A stretch of DNA of 37,906 nt, taken from assembly GCF_900106645.1 (NCBI RefSeq), contig NZ_FNMV01000020.1, forward strand, positions 1 to 37,906, read 5' to 3'. The position numbers were made by a program, and so were the translations under genes. Shown piece by piece: positions 24,963-33,622 of this stretch. This DNA is from Flavobacterium degerlachei (lineage in GTDB: Bacteria; Bacteroidota; Bacteroidia; Flavobacteriales; Flavobacteriaceae). Numbering within the stretch: position 1 is the stretch's first letter; the number at the start of each line of letters is the position of its first letter. The notes under the pieces were generated by a model. That model made no database searches. It saw only the letters and a list, made by a program, of their open reading frames with translations, and had not been told where the DNA came from.

Positions 24963-27900
24963 ATGAAATTAACAAAATTACTTATTTTTTGTTTTTCGTC
25001 TATACTATTCTCAGTTTATGCACAAGCTCAAGATGTTGTAGTAAGCGGAATAGTTAATGATGAAAGTGGAATGCCAATTCCTGGAGCATCAGTTTTATTA
25101 AAAGGAAGTTCAAAATCTACTTCTTCAGATTTTGACGGCAAGTTTCAAATTCAAGCTCCTACCAATGGTGTTTTGATGATAAGCTATATAGGTTATGGTT
25201 CAATTTCTGAACCAATAAATGGGCGATCATCAGTGTTAGTTAAGTTAACTTCAAAATCGCAAGATTTGAATGAGGTGGTAGTTGTAGGGTATGGAACTCA
25301 AAAAAAGAGTGTGGTTACTGGAGCCATCTCAAGTATTAAAGCGAGTGATTTAGAAGACTTACCCATCACTAGAGTAGAGCAGTCTTTACAAGGAAGAGTT
25401 TCTGGGTTAACGATTGCTGCAAATTCTGGGCAACCAGGATCATCAGCAACAATTCGTGTAAGAGGTATTACAACTTTTGGAAATAACGAGCCATTATGGG
25501 TTGTTGATGGAGTAGTAGTTGATGCTGGTGGAATAGGATATTTAAATCAATCTGATATTGCGTCTATTGAAGTGCTAAAAGATGCTGCTTCTCAAGCTAT
25601 CTATGGAGCACGAGCTGCAACAGGTGTGATTTTAGTAACAACCAAAAAAGGAAAATCAGGAAAAATTAGTGTTAGTTACAACGGTTACACTGGTATTTCG
25701 GCACCTGCAAGAAAGTTAGATTTATTAAATGCGACAGAATATGCAACTTTAATGAATGAAGCCTCCGTGGCGGGCGGAGGCGGAATAAAATTTTCAAATC
25801 CTGAATCTTTGGGAAAAGGTACTGACTGGCAAGATGCCATTTTTAATAATAGTGCAAAACGCATCGGTCATGAAGTGAGTTTGAGTGGAGGGAGTGAAGT
25901 TTCTACTTTTTATTTGTCATTTGGTCTTCTTGATCAAGAAGGGATTGTAGCAACTGATATTTCAAATTATATCAGAAAGAACATTCGTTTAAACTCAACT
26001 CATAAAATCTCTAAAAAAATCACTTTTGGACAATCTTTAGGATATTCTAGAGAAAAGAATATTGGATTAGGAAACACAAATAGTGAATTTGGAGGGCCAT
26101 TAAGTTCGGCTATAAATTTAGATCCTATAACTCCTATTGTGGAGACAGATCCTATTCTTGCAAATCAAGCTCCATATACAAATACGGGTGTCATAAGAGA
26201 TGCCATTGGAAATCCTTATGGAATTTCGTCTTTGGTAGGTCAGGAAATGACTAATCCTTTAGCTTATATGCAAACAAGATTAGGTAATTATGGATGGTCT
26301 GATAATTTTGTTGGAAATGCTTATTTAGAAGTAGAGCCTATCTCAGGACTAAAATTTAGAAGTACTCTTGGTGGAAAGTTAGCTTACTGGGGAGATGAGA
26401 GTTTTACTCCGGTAGCTTATTTAAATGCTTCTTTTATTGTGGCTAAAAACAGTTTGTCAAGAAATTCTAGCAAAGGATTTGGTTGGAATATTGAAAATAT
26501 AGCTTCGTATACAAGAGATATTAAGGATCATAACTTTAGTATTTTGATAGGGCAAGGTGCATATGTCGATAATATTACAAGTGGTAGCGGAGTGACTTAT
26601 TTCAATATTCCAGTAACGAGTTATAAAGATGCATCCTTCAACTACAGTATTCCAAAAGATCAAATTGACGCCTATGCATATACTGGATCAGAGCATATCG
26701 TAACCTCCCTTTTTTCTAGATTGAATTACAATTTCAATGAAAAATATTTAGTAACAGGGATTATACGTAGAGACGGTTCCTCTCGTTTTGGTTCAAATAA
26801 CAAATATGGAACTTTTCCATCATTCTCATTAGGATGGGTACCTTCAAAAGAAGGGTTTTGGAAAGACAATGGAGTTGTGAACCAATTGAAATTGAGAGGT
26901 GGTTATGGAGTTACGGGTAATGATGCAATAGGAGATTTTAGGTATTTAGCCACTATTGGTGGAGGTAGAAATTACACGATTGGAAATTCAGGATCTGTAA
27001 CTATTGGTAACAGTCCAAATGCGCCATCAAATCCAGATTTAAAATGGGAAGAAACGAGTCAAGCTAACATTGGTTTTGACGCAACTTTATTTAATGATTT
27101 TAATCTTTCAGTTGATTTGTATGACAAGAAAACAAAAGGAATTCTTCAAGATGTAGCAATTCCGGGTTATGTAGGTTCAACGGGTAACCCTGTAGGAAAC
27201 GTAGCTGATATGCAAAATAGAGGAATTGACTTTGAATTAGGATATAGAAAAAAAGTAGGAGAGGTTAATATGTCGTTAAACGCAAATGTTTCTTATCTAG
27301 ATAATAAGGTTACTTACCTAGGAAGTGGAATCGATTTCTTATCAGGAGGACAAACAGTTCAATCAAGTACTTACCCAATAACGAGAGTTGAAGTTGGACA
27401 TCCTTACAACGCTTTTTATGGTTTTAAAACGGCTGGAATTTTTCAAAACCAAGCTGAAATTAATGCCTATACAAATACTGATGGAGGCTTGATACAACCT
27501 AACGCGGTTCCTGGAGACTTCCGTTGGAAAGATGTAAACGGGGATGGTGAAATTACTTCAGACGATCGAACATTTATTGGTACACCAATACCAAAATATA
27601 CTTTTGGATTTACCTTAAACTTGGATTACAAGAATTTTGATTTATTAGTATTTGCGCAAGGAGCTAGTGGAAACCAAATTTTCCAAGGATTACGCAGGTT
27701 AGACATCGGAAATGCTAATTATCAAACTACAGCTTTAGGACGCTGGACAGGTGAAGGAACTTCAAATACGTTTCCTAGATTAACGACGAATGATACCAAT
27801 AAAAACTTTAATAATCCATCAGATTTTTATTTAGAAGACGGAGATTATTTAAGATTCAAAACAATTCAAGTAGGGTACACTTTACCAAGTAGCATTATAA

Positions 27901-28070
27901 AGGCAGCAGGTTTACAAAAAACGCGAATTTATTTGACTGGTGAAAACGTTTTTACATTTACAAAGTATTCTGGTTACGATCCGGAAATTGGTGGAGGAGT
28001 TATGGGTATTGATAGAGGATTTTATCCACAAGCAAGAACATTCATGTTAGGGGTTAATTTACAATTTTAA
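24963..28070 (+). CDS. SusC/RagA family TonB-dependent glycan transporter
   Basis: Outer-membrane TonB-dependent importer of 1035 residues that works with the SusD-like lid encoded next. The signal peptide ends near YAQAQ. A carboxypeptidase-D-like regulatory domain (about 27-100: GIVNDESGMPIPGASVLLKG) is followed by DLNEVVVVGYGTQKK, the SusC-family signature that joins it to the plug. The plug contains VSGLTIAANSGQPG and TIRVRGITTFGNNEPLWVVDG; the barrel extends to RTFMLGVNLQF. It starts the plus-strand PUL series; susD follows after 14 bp. Control is probably through the divergent regulator and the direct repeats upstream. The imported glycan is inferred from downstream enzymes to be a beta-glucan oligosaccharide. 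Confidence 0.94.
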   Translation: MKLTKLLIFCFSSILFSVYAQAQDVVVSGIVNDESGMPIPGASVLLKGSSKSTSSDFDGKFQIQAPTNGVLMISYIGYGSISEPINGRSSVLVKLTSKSQDLNEVVVVGYGTQKKSVVTGAISSIKASDLEDLPITRVEQSLQGRVSGLTIAANSGQPGSSATIRVRGITTFGNNEPLWVVDGVVVDAGGIGYLNQSDIASIEVLKDAASQAIYGARAATGVILVTTKKGKSGKISVSYNGYTGISAPARKLDLLNATEYATLMNEASVAGGGGIKFSNPESLGKGTDWQDAIFNNSAKRIGHEVSLSGGSEVSTFYLSFGLLDQEGIVATDISNYIRKNIRLNSTHKISKKITFGQSLGYSREKNIGLGNTNSEFGGPLSSAINLDPITPIVETDPILANQAPYTNTGVIRDAIGNPYGISSLVGQEMTNPLAYMQTRLGNYGWSDNFVGNAYLEVEPISGLKFRSTLGGKLAYWGDESFTPVAYLNASFIVAKNSLSRNSSKGFGWNIENIASYTRDIKDHNFSILIGQGAYVDNITSGSGVTYFNIPVTSYKDASFNYSIPKDQIDAYAYTGSEHIVTSLFSRLNYNFNEKYLVTGIIRRDGSSRFGSNNKYGTFPSFSLGWVPSKEGFWKDNGVVNQLKLRGGYGVTGNDAIGDFRYLATIGGGRNYTIGNSGSVTIGNSPNAPSNPDLKWEETSQANIGFDATLFNDFNLSVDLYDKKTKGILQDVAIPGYVGSTGNPVGNVADMQNRGIDFELGYRKKVGEVNMSLNANVSYLDNKVTYLGSGIDFLSGGQTVQSSTYPITRVEVGHPYNAFYGFKTAGIFQNQAEINAYTNTDGGLIQPNAVPGDFRWKDVNGDGEITSDDRTFIGTPIPKYTFGFTLNLDYKNFDLLVFAQGASGNQIFQGLRRLDIGNANYQTTALGRWTGEGTSNTFPRLTTNDTNKNFNNPSDFYLEDGDYLRFKTIQVGYTLPSSIIKAAGLQKTRIYLTGENVFTFTKYSGYDPEIGGGVMGIDRGFYPQARTFMLGVNLQF

Positions 28071-28084
28071 TAAAAGATATTATT

Positions 28085-29602
28085 ATGAAACTTATAAATA
28101 TAAAATATTCGGTTATTGCTTTTGCGGTAGTTTTATCAGCAACTTCATGCAATGAGGAATTTTTAAATGTAGAACCTAAAGGAACTGCGTTAGAAGATAA
28201 TTATTATACGAATGAAACAGAAGCATATTCAGGACTTGTTGCTGTATATGATGTCTTAGGGAAACAGTCCAGAGGTTTTGAAAATATGATTTGTATGTTA
28301 AATGCTGGATCAGATGATTTCTATGCCGGTGGTGGCGGAGCAACGGATGGTACTGGAATACAATCTTTTTCAGACTATTCAATAAGTCCAGTGACTATTC
28401 CTGGAAGTTTTTGGAATGATTTTTACCAAGGTGTTTTTAGAGCTAATATCTTACTTCAAAAATTGCCAAATGTACCGATGGACGCTAATACTAAAACTAG
28501 GTTTATTGCTGAAGCTAAAGCTTTACGTGGGTATTACTATTTCGAATTGGTACGAACGTTTAAAAATATACCATTAATCATTACACCTATAATTCCAAGT
28601 GAAATATACAATGTAGTTCAGTCTAGTCCTGAGGAAGTTTATTCACAAATTGAAAAAGATCTTCAGGAAGCAATGACGGGTTTGCCTAATACGCTAACAG
28701 ATGCTAATAATGAAGCAGGACGTTTTACTAAAGGTTCAGTGCAAGCTTTATTAGGTAAAGTTTATTTGTATGAAGGTAAAAATACACAAGCAGCGGCAGA
28801 ATTAGCAGTTGTCAATGGTACTCCTGGAGCAACAAGTATATACGGATATAAATTAGTAAACAATTTTTCTGATTTATGGGTAATCAGTAATAAATTTAAT
28901 AGTGAAGCAATAATTGAAATTACACATACCGATAAAAGTAATGCTGATTGGGGTAACTGGGGATCAGGTTCTGATGAAGGAAATAGTGTGAATGTTATGG
29001 TGGGTCCAAGAGGGTTTTCACGTACTACAAACTCTACTGCGCCAGATTATGCTTCTGGTTATAGTTTTAATACATTATCGCAAAGTTTATATGATGCTTT
29101 AAAATTAGATCCAAGATTTAATGCAACAATTGTTGATATGAAAGCTTTAAAAGCAGCAGGTTTAGCTGATTATTCTCCAGGATATAAGGATACAGGTTAT
29201 TTCTTGAAAAAATTCATGCCATTAGCGTCAGACGTTTCTACTGGTGGTGGAGCATCCGTTTTAAATTATAAACAAAATGTTTACGCAATTCGTTTAGCAG
29301 ATACGTATTTAATGGAAGCCGAGGCATTAGGCGGTTCAGGTGTTAGAGCACAAGCGCTATTAAATGCAGTGAGAGCAAGAGTAGGTTTAGCAGCAGTTCC
29401 TGTAACTACTAGCGCAATCTTAGCGGAACGCAGATTAGAATTAGCAGGTGAAGGTCACCGCTGGTTTGACTTAGTAAGAACAGGACAAGCACCATCTGTA
29501 TTAAGTAGTAGAGGTTTTACAGCTGGTAAAAATGAAATATGGCCAATTCCTTTAAAAGAATTAGAGAATACTAAAATTGTACAAAATCCTAATTATAACT
29601 AA
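28085..29602 (+). CDS. SusD/RagB family surface glycan-binding lipoprotein
   Basis: Surface lipoprotein of 505 residues that captures glycan and acts as the lid of the preceding SusC-like transporter. The lipobox ATSC places lipidated C22 at the mature end, followed by NEEFLNVEPKGT, the classic SusD opening. TPR-like helices include FIAEAKALRGYYYFELVRTFKNIPLI, and the C-terminal RagB/SusD part includes ERRLELAGEGHRWFDLVRTG and NEIWPIPLKELE. It is 14 bp after susC and 18 bp before the PKD lipoprotein, one operon. Specificity cannot be read directly. Confidence 0.94.
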   Translation: MKLINIKYSVIAFAVVLSATSCNEEFLNVEPKGTALEDNYYTNETEAYSGLVAVYDVLGKQSRGFENMICMLNAGSDDFYAGGGGATDGTGIQSFSDYSISPVTIPGSFWNDFYQGVFRANILLQKLPNVPMDANTKTRFIAEAKALRGYYYFELVRTFKNIPLIITPIIPSEIYNVVQSSPEEVYSQIEKDLQEAMTGLPNTLTDANNEAGRFTKGSVQALLGKVYLYEGKNTQAAAELAVVNGTPGATSIYGYKLVNNFSDLWVISNKFNSEAIIEITHTDKSNADWGNWGSGSDEGNSVNVMVGPRGFSRTTNSTAPDYASGYSFNTLSQSLYDALKLDPRFNATIVDMKALKAAGLADYSPGYKDTGYFLKKFMPLASDVSTGGGASVLNYKQNVYAIRLADTYLMEAEALGGSGVRAQALLNAVRARVGLAAVPVTTSAILAERRLELAGEGHRWFDLVRTGQAPSVLSSRGFTAGKNEIWPIPLKELENTKIVQNPNYN

Positions 29603-29620
29603 TTACTAAATTAAATTACT

Positions 29621-30499
29621 ATGAATTTAAATATCATATTAAAAAGGCCAGTTTATACGCTGTTTGTTGTTGCGGCTTTAGGTTTGCTAAGTAGTTGTCA
29701 ACCTGAAGATGTAGGTGAAGGTAATGGTTTGTCTGATGCTAATGTAGATGCAACGTTTACTGTAAAAGCAGTAGAGGGTAAGGTTAACACATACAGTTTA
29801 CAAGCACAGCCAAACAATGTAATAAGTTCCATGTGGAATTTTGGTGATGGAGCGTTTTCTGGTAAGATGAATGAAGAAGCTAGTTTTCCTGACGCAGGTA
29901 CTTATACGATAACACATACAGCAACTGGACGAGGTGGTTTAAGTAATGCAACTTCTCAAGATGTTGTTGTAGCGACATCTGACCCTATAAAAGGAAATAT
30001 CGTAAAGGGAGGTAAGTTTTTAGATGCCGATGACCAAGCTAAATGGACAAAACTAAATATTAGTGCTTCTGGTGCTGCTTGGACATTTAATACTGGTAGC
30101 GCTACAATAAAAGCTTCTGGTTGGAGTCAACAAGGTATTTATCAAGCTATAAATGTAGTGAAAGATAAGGAGTACCGAATTGACATGCTTATTTCTGGAG
30201 GAGCTTCATCAGATACATGGTTTGAAGTGTATGCTGGAACAACACCGCCGGTACAAGGTGTAGAGTACAAAGACAATAAAGTAATGGGTATAAGTACTTG
30301 GGATGGTTGCGGAACAAGTCAGTTTTCAGGTAAATTATCGGTGGTTGGTTGTATTAAAAATGATAGAACTAACACAGTTAGTAATGTTGTGAAGTTCAAT
30401 ACTTCGGGAACGATCTATCTATTATTTAGAAGCGGAGGTAACGGATTTACTGCAAACGGTATCACTATTACTAATGTTGAAATGAGAGGGAGTAATTAA
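29621..30499 (+). CDS. PKD-domain surface glycan-binding lipoprotein (SGBP-like)
   Basis: Lipoprotein of 292 residues (LLSSC, C26). A PKD domain follows (about 40-118), with SSMWNFGDGAFSG and FPDAGTYTITHTATG as signature strands. The remaining beta-rich part (about 125-290) starts NIVKGGKFLDADDQAKWTKL, which resembles carbohydrate-binding modules of the CBM4/9 jelly-roll type. Position directly after susD fits a surface glycan-binding protein. PKD lipoproteins in this position occur in marine laminarin loci of Flavobacteriia, which agrees with the beta-glucan enzymes here. No catalytic residues are recognisable. It is followed by a hairpin terminator. Confidence 0.8.
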   Translation: MNLNIILKRPVYTLFVVAALGLLSSCQPEDVGEGNGLSDANVDATFTVKAVEGKVNTYSLQAQPNNVISSMWNFGDGAFSGKMNEEASFPDAGTYTITHTATGRGGLSNATSQDVVVATSDPIKGNIVKGGKFLDADDQAKWTKLNISASGAAWTFNTGSATIKASGWSQQGIYQAINVVKDKEYRIDMLISGGASSDTWFEVYAGTTPPVQGVEYKDNKVMGISTWDGCGTSQFSGKLSVVGCIKNDRTNTVSNVVKFNTSGTIYLLFRSGGNGFTANGITITNVEMRGSN

Positions 30500-30530
30500 T
30501 GGGAAGTTTTGTTTGATTTTAAGTTGGTAA

Positions 30531-30569
30531 AAATAGTCCATATTCTTTTTGACTATGGGCTATTTTTTT
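30531..30569 (+). terminator. Hairpin terminator between SGBP and GH30 genes
   Basis: AAATAGTCCATA pairs with TATGGGCTATTT (one G-T pair, 11-base loop) and is followed by a run of seven T. It lies 31 bp after the lipoprotein stop. It may limit read-through so that the binding and transport genes are expressed above the enzymes. Confidence 0.7.
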
Positions 30570-30632
30570 AAAAAAGAGAGTAAAAGTAATTTGGGTTAGA
30601 TTTCACATAACTAGCGTTTTGAATAAATAAAA

Positions 30633-32105
30633 ATGGAATTAATGAAGAAGATTTATATAAAAATATGTTGCGTTTTGCTTTGCGTACCTGCATTTGCACA
30701 GCAGCAAAAAGAAAAGAAAGAGTACAAGTCATTTAGTACAAATGGAAAAACGGTTAGCGTTTATACTACAGCAGAAAATAGAGATTTAAGGCTTACACTA
30801 ACAAAGGAATTAGTATTCTCAAAAGCGATGCAGCCTCTTGAAACGGAAATCTCCGTTTTTGTTGAACCTGATAAAAGGTTTCAAAAATTCATGGGAATTG
30901 GAGGTGCAATTACTGATGCTAGTGCCGAGGTTTTTGCAAAATTATCCAAAGCAAAACAACTGGAGTTTATGAATGCCTATTATGATAAAGGTAAAGGCAT
31001 TGGCTACTCGTTGTTAAGAACTACCATACACAGTTCTGACTTTAGCAGTGGCAGTTATACCTATATTGAGGAGGGAGATAAAGAATTAAAAACCTTTAAC
31101 ATCGATCATGATCGCAAATACCGTATTCCTATGATTAAGGAAGCAATTAAAACAGCTGGGGGTAAATTACTATTATATGCATCACCATGGAGTCCACCCT
31201 CTTTTATGAAAAGCAATCAGCAGATGCTAAAAGGAGGAACGTTACTTCCGGAGTTTTATCAATCTTGGGCTAGTTACTATGCTAAATTTATTAAAGCTTA
31301 TGAAAAAGAAGGAATGCCTATTTGGGGTTTGACTATTCAAAACGAGCCAATGGCTGTTCAAACTTGGGAATCTTGTGTGTATTCTGCTGAAGCCGAAAGA
31401 GATTTCTTGAAAAATTTTCTTGGTCCTACATTGAAAAAGGAAGGGCTGGGTGATAAGAAAATTGTAGTATGGGATCACAACCGTGATTTGATGAATCAAA
31501 GGGCAAACACAATATTCTCAGATCCAGAAGCCTCAAAGTACGCTTGGGGAATGGGTTTTCATTGGTACGAAACTTGGGCTGGTGGTACACCTATGTTTGA
31601 TAATGTTCGAAAAGTTCAAGAAGCATTTCCTGATAAAAAATTACTTTTTACCGAAGGTTGCGTCGAAAAATTTGATGCAAAAAAGTATCAGTTTTGGCCA
31701 AATGCAGAGCGTTACGGAACAGCTATGATTAATGACTTTAATAATGGAACAGTTGGTTGGACTGATTGGAACATACTTTTAGATCAAAATGGAGGGCCAA
31801 ACCATGTAGGGAATTTTTGTTTTGCACCAATACATGCTGATACTAATACTGGAGAGTTAATTTATACGCCTTCGTATTATTATATAGGACACTTTTCAAA
31901 ATATATTCAAGCTGACGCTAGACGAGTTAGTACTTCTGTAAGTAGAAGTACATTGTTGAGTACCTCATTTCTTAATGTTGACGGCAAGATGGCTACAGTA
32001 GTTATGAATCAAAGTAACGCTGAAATTACTTATAATTTAATTATTGGTACCCAAAAAACGGTGGTTTTAATTCCTGCGCATGGAATTCAAACATTAGTGT
32101 ATTAA
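30633..32105 (+). CDS. Glycoside hydrolase family 30 (glucosylceramidase-like, probable beta-glucosidase/glucanase)
   Basis: Secreted GH30 enzyme of 490 residues, clan A (beta/alpha)8 barrel with side beta domain. ATG at 30633 or three codons later (30642) both give a signal peptide ending at AFAQQ. The domain starts at FMGIGGAITDASAEVFAKL and contains the acid/base Glu in TIQNEPMAVQTWE (E238) and the nucleophile Glu in LLFTEGCVE (E341). Other marks are ASPWSPPSFMKSN and the C-terminal beta domain about 415-490. Family members act on beta-linked glucosides, including beta-1,6-glucan and glucosylceramide. PUL context favours beta-1,6-glucan or beta-1,6 branches. It leads a GH30-GH30-GH5 run with gaps of 16 and 25 bp. 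Confidence 0.88.
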   Translation: MELMKKIYIKICCVLLCVPAFAQQQKEKKEYKSFSTNGKTVSVYTTAENRDLRLTLTKELVFSKAMQPLETEISVFVEPDKRFQKFMGIGGAITDASAEVFAKLSKAKQLEFMNAYYDKGKGIGYSLLRTTIHSSDFSSGSYTYIEEGDKELKTFNIDHDRKYRIPMIKEAIKTAGGKLLLYASPWSPPSFMKSNQQMLKGGTLLPEFYQSWASYYAKFIKAYEKEGMPIWGLTIQNEPMAVQTWESCVYSAEAERDFLKNFLGPTLKKEGLGDKKIVVWDHNRDLMNQRANTIFSDPEASKYAWGMGFHWYETWAGGTPMFDNVRKVQEAFPDKKLLFTEGCVEKFDAKKYQFWPNAERYGTAMINDFNNGTVGWTDWNILLDQNGGPNHVGNFCFAPIHADTNTGELIYTPSYYYIGHFSKYIQADARRVSTSVSRSTLLSTSFLNVDGKMATVVMNQSNAEITYNLIIGTQKTVVLIPAHGIQTLVY

Positions 32106-32121
32106 CTTTAAAAAGCATCAA

Positions 32122-33597
32122 ATGATTTATATTTTAAAGAATTCTTCCAAGTTGTTATTGTTGCTGGCACTTGTTTGTCTGCAAAGCATGTGTTCGTCAT
32201 CAAATGACACAATTGATCCTGTGGTAAATCCTCCAACTTCTCCAAATCCCCCAGTAGTGGTGGTTAATGATGTTGATTTTTGGTTAACAAAAGGGGACCA
32301 AACTGTTACATTAAAAAAGCAGACAACAACATTGGGTTTTGGAACATCAGCTAATGCTTATCCTAATATTGAAGTAAATTCTTCTCAAGAATATCAATCG
32401 ATCGATGGTTTTGGTTTTACCTTAACTGGTGGAAGTGCTCAAGTAATTAATCAATTAACAGCACAAAGGAAAAAGGACCTTTTACAGGAATTGTTTGGAA
32501 GTACAGAGAATGCTATTGGAATTAGTTATTTAAGAATTAGCGTTGGTGCATCAGATTTGAATGAAAGTTCATTTACCTATGATGATATTGCAACGGGTGA
32601 TACTGATTTAAGTTTAAATAAGTTTAGCTTAAACTCTGATAAAAATACAGTCATCGCTTTATTAAAGGAAATTCTAGCTATCAACCCTCAAATTAAAATC
32701 CTAGCTACACCGTGGACTGCACCATTGTGGATGAAAGATAAAAACAATTTTGTAGGTGGGAGTTTGCAATTGCAATACTATGAGGTTTATGCGCAATATT
32801 TAGTAAAGTATATTCAACAAATGAAATCAGAAGGAATTAATATTGATGCTTTAACACCGCAAAATGAACCTTTACACGGAGGGAATAATCCGAGTATGGT
32901 TATGACCGCAATAGAGCAAACTAATTTTATAAAAAATAATTTAGGACCTGCTTTTAAAGCGAACAACATCAGTACTAAAATAATAGCGTACGACCATAAC
33001 TGTGATAATACACAATATCCCATCACCGTCTTAAGTGACGCTGTTGCAAATTCATTTGTTGATGGGTCAGCTTTTCATTTGTACGCTGGAGATATTAGTG
33101 CTTTGACCACTGTTCATAATGCATTCCCAACAAAAAACGTCTATTTCACAGAACAATTTACGTCCTCGACGGGCAGTTTTGGAGGGGATTTAAAATGGCA
33201 TTTAAAAAATGTAATTGTTGGTTCCATGCGCAATTGGAGTAAAAATGCATTAGAATGGAACCTTGCTAATAATGGTTCTTTTGGCCCGCATACTAATGGG
33301 GGTTGTACTACTTGCAAAGGAGCTTTGACCATAAATTCAAGCGAGTCAATAGAACGAAATGTTGCCTATTATATTATAGCACATGCTTCAAAATTTGTAC
33401 CTCAAAATTCGATTCGAATAGGAAGTAACACTAGTGGGAATTTACAGAATGTTGCTTTTAAAACGCCTGCAGGGAAAAAAGTGTTAATTGTAGAAAATGA
33501 TGGAGATACTAACCAGTTGTTTAATATAAAGTTTAATGGAAAATGGGTAACAACTTCGCTTGACTCTGGATCTGTGGGAACTTATGTTTGGGAATAA
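32122..33597 (+). CDS. Second glycoside hydrolase family 30 enzyme, putative lipoprotein
   Basis: GH30 enzyme of 491 residues, clearly diverged from its neighbour. The N-terminus has a hydrophobic segment ending QSMC followed by SSSND and a Pro-rich linker (about 30-48). This suggests a lipoprotein with C24, although methionine before the cysteine is unusual. The catalytic domain starts near residue 80 (EYQSIDGFGFTLTGGSAQ). Acid/base E249 is in LTPQNEP and nucleophile E344 in VYFTEQF; LATPWTAPLWMKDK matches the family. A CTTC string (GGCTTCKGA) sits in a loop after the nucleophile. A surface endo-beta-1,6-glucanase role would fit a locus where the other GH30 acts later, but this split is inferred from position and lipidation only. 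Confidence 0.86.
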   Translation: MIYILKNSSKLLLLLALVCLQSMCSSSNDTIDPVVNPPTSPNPPVVVVNDVDFWLTKGDQTVTLKKQTTTLGFGTSANAYPNIEVNSSQEYQSIDGFGFTLTGGSAQVINQLTAQRKKDLLQELFGSTENAIGISYLRISVGASDLNESSFTYDDIATGDTDLSLNKFSLNSDKNTVIALLKEILAINPQIKILATPWTAPLWMKDKNNFVGGSLQLQYYEVYAQYLVKYIQQMKSEGINIDALTPQNEPLHGGNNPSMVMTAIEQTNFIKNNLGPAFKANNISTKIIAYDHNCDNTQYPITVLSDAVANSFVDGSAFHLYAGDISALTTVHNAFPTKNVYFTEQFTSSTGSFGGDLKWHLKNVIVGSMRNWSKNALEWNLANNGSFGPHTNGGCTTCKGALTINSSESIERNVAYYIIAHASKFVPQNSIRIGSNTSGNLQNVAFKTPAGKKVLIVENDGDTNQLFNIKFNGKWVTTSLDSGSVGTYVWE

Positions 33598-33622
33598 CAG
33601 TATAATTAAACCATAAACAATA

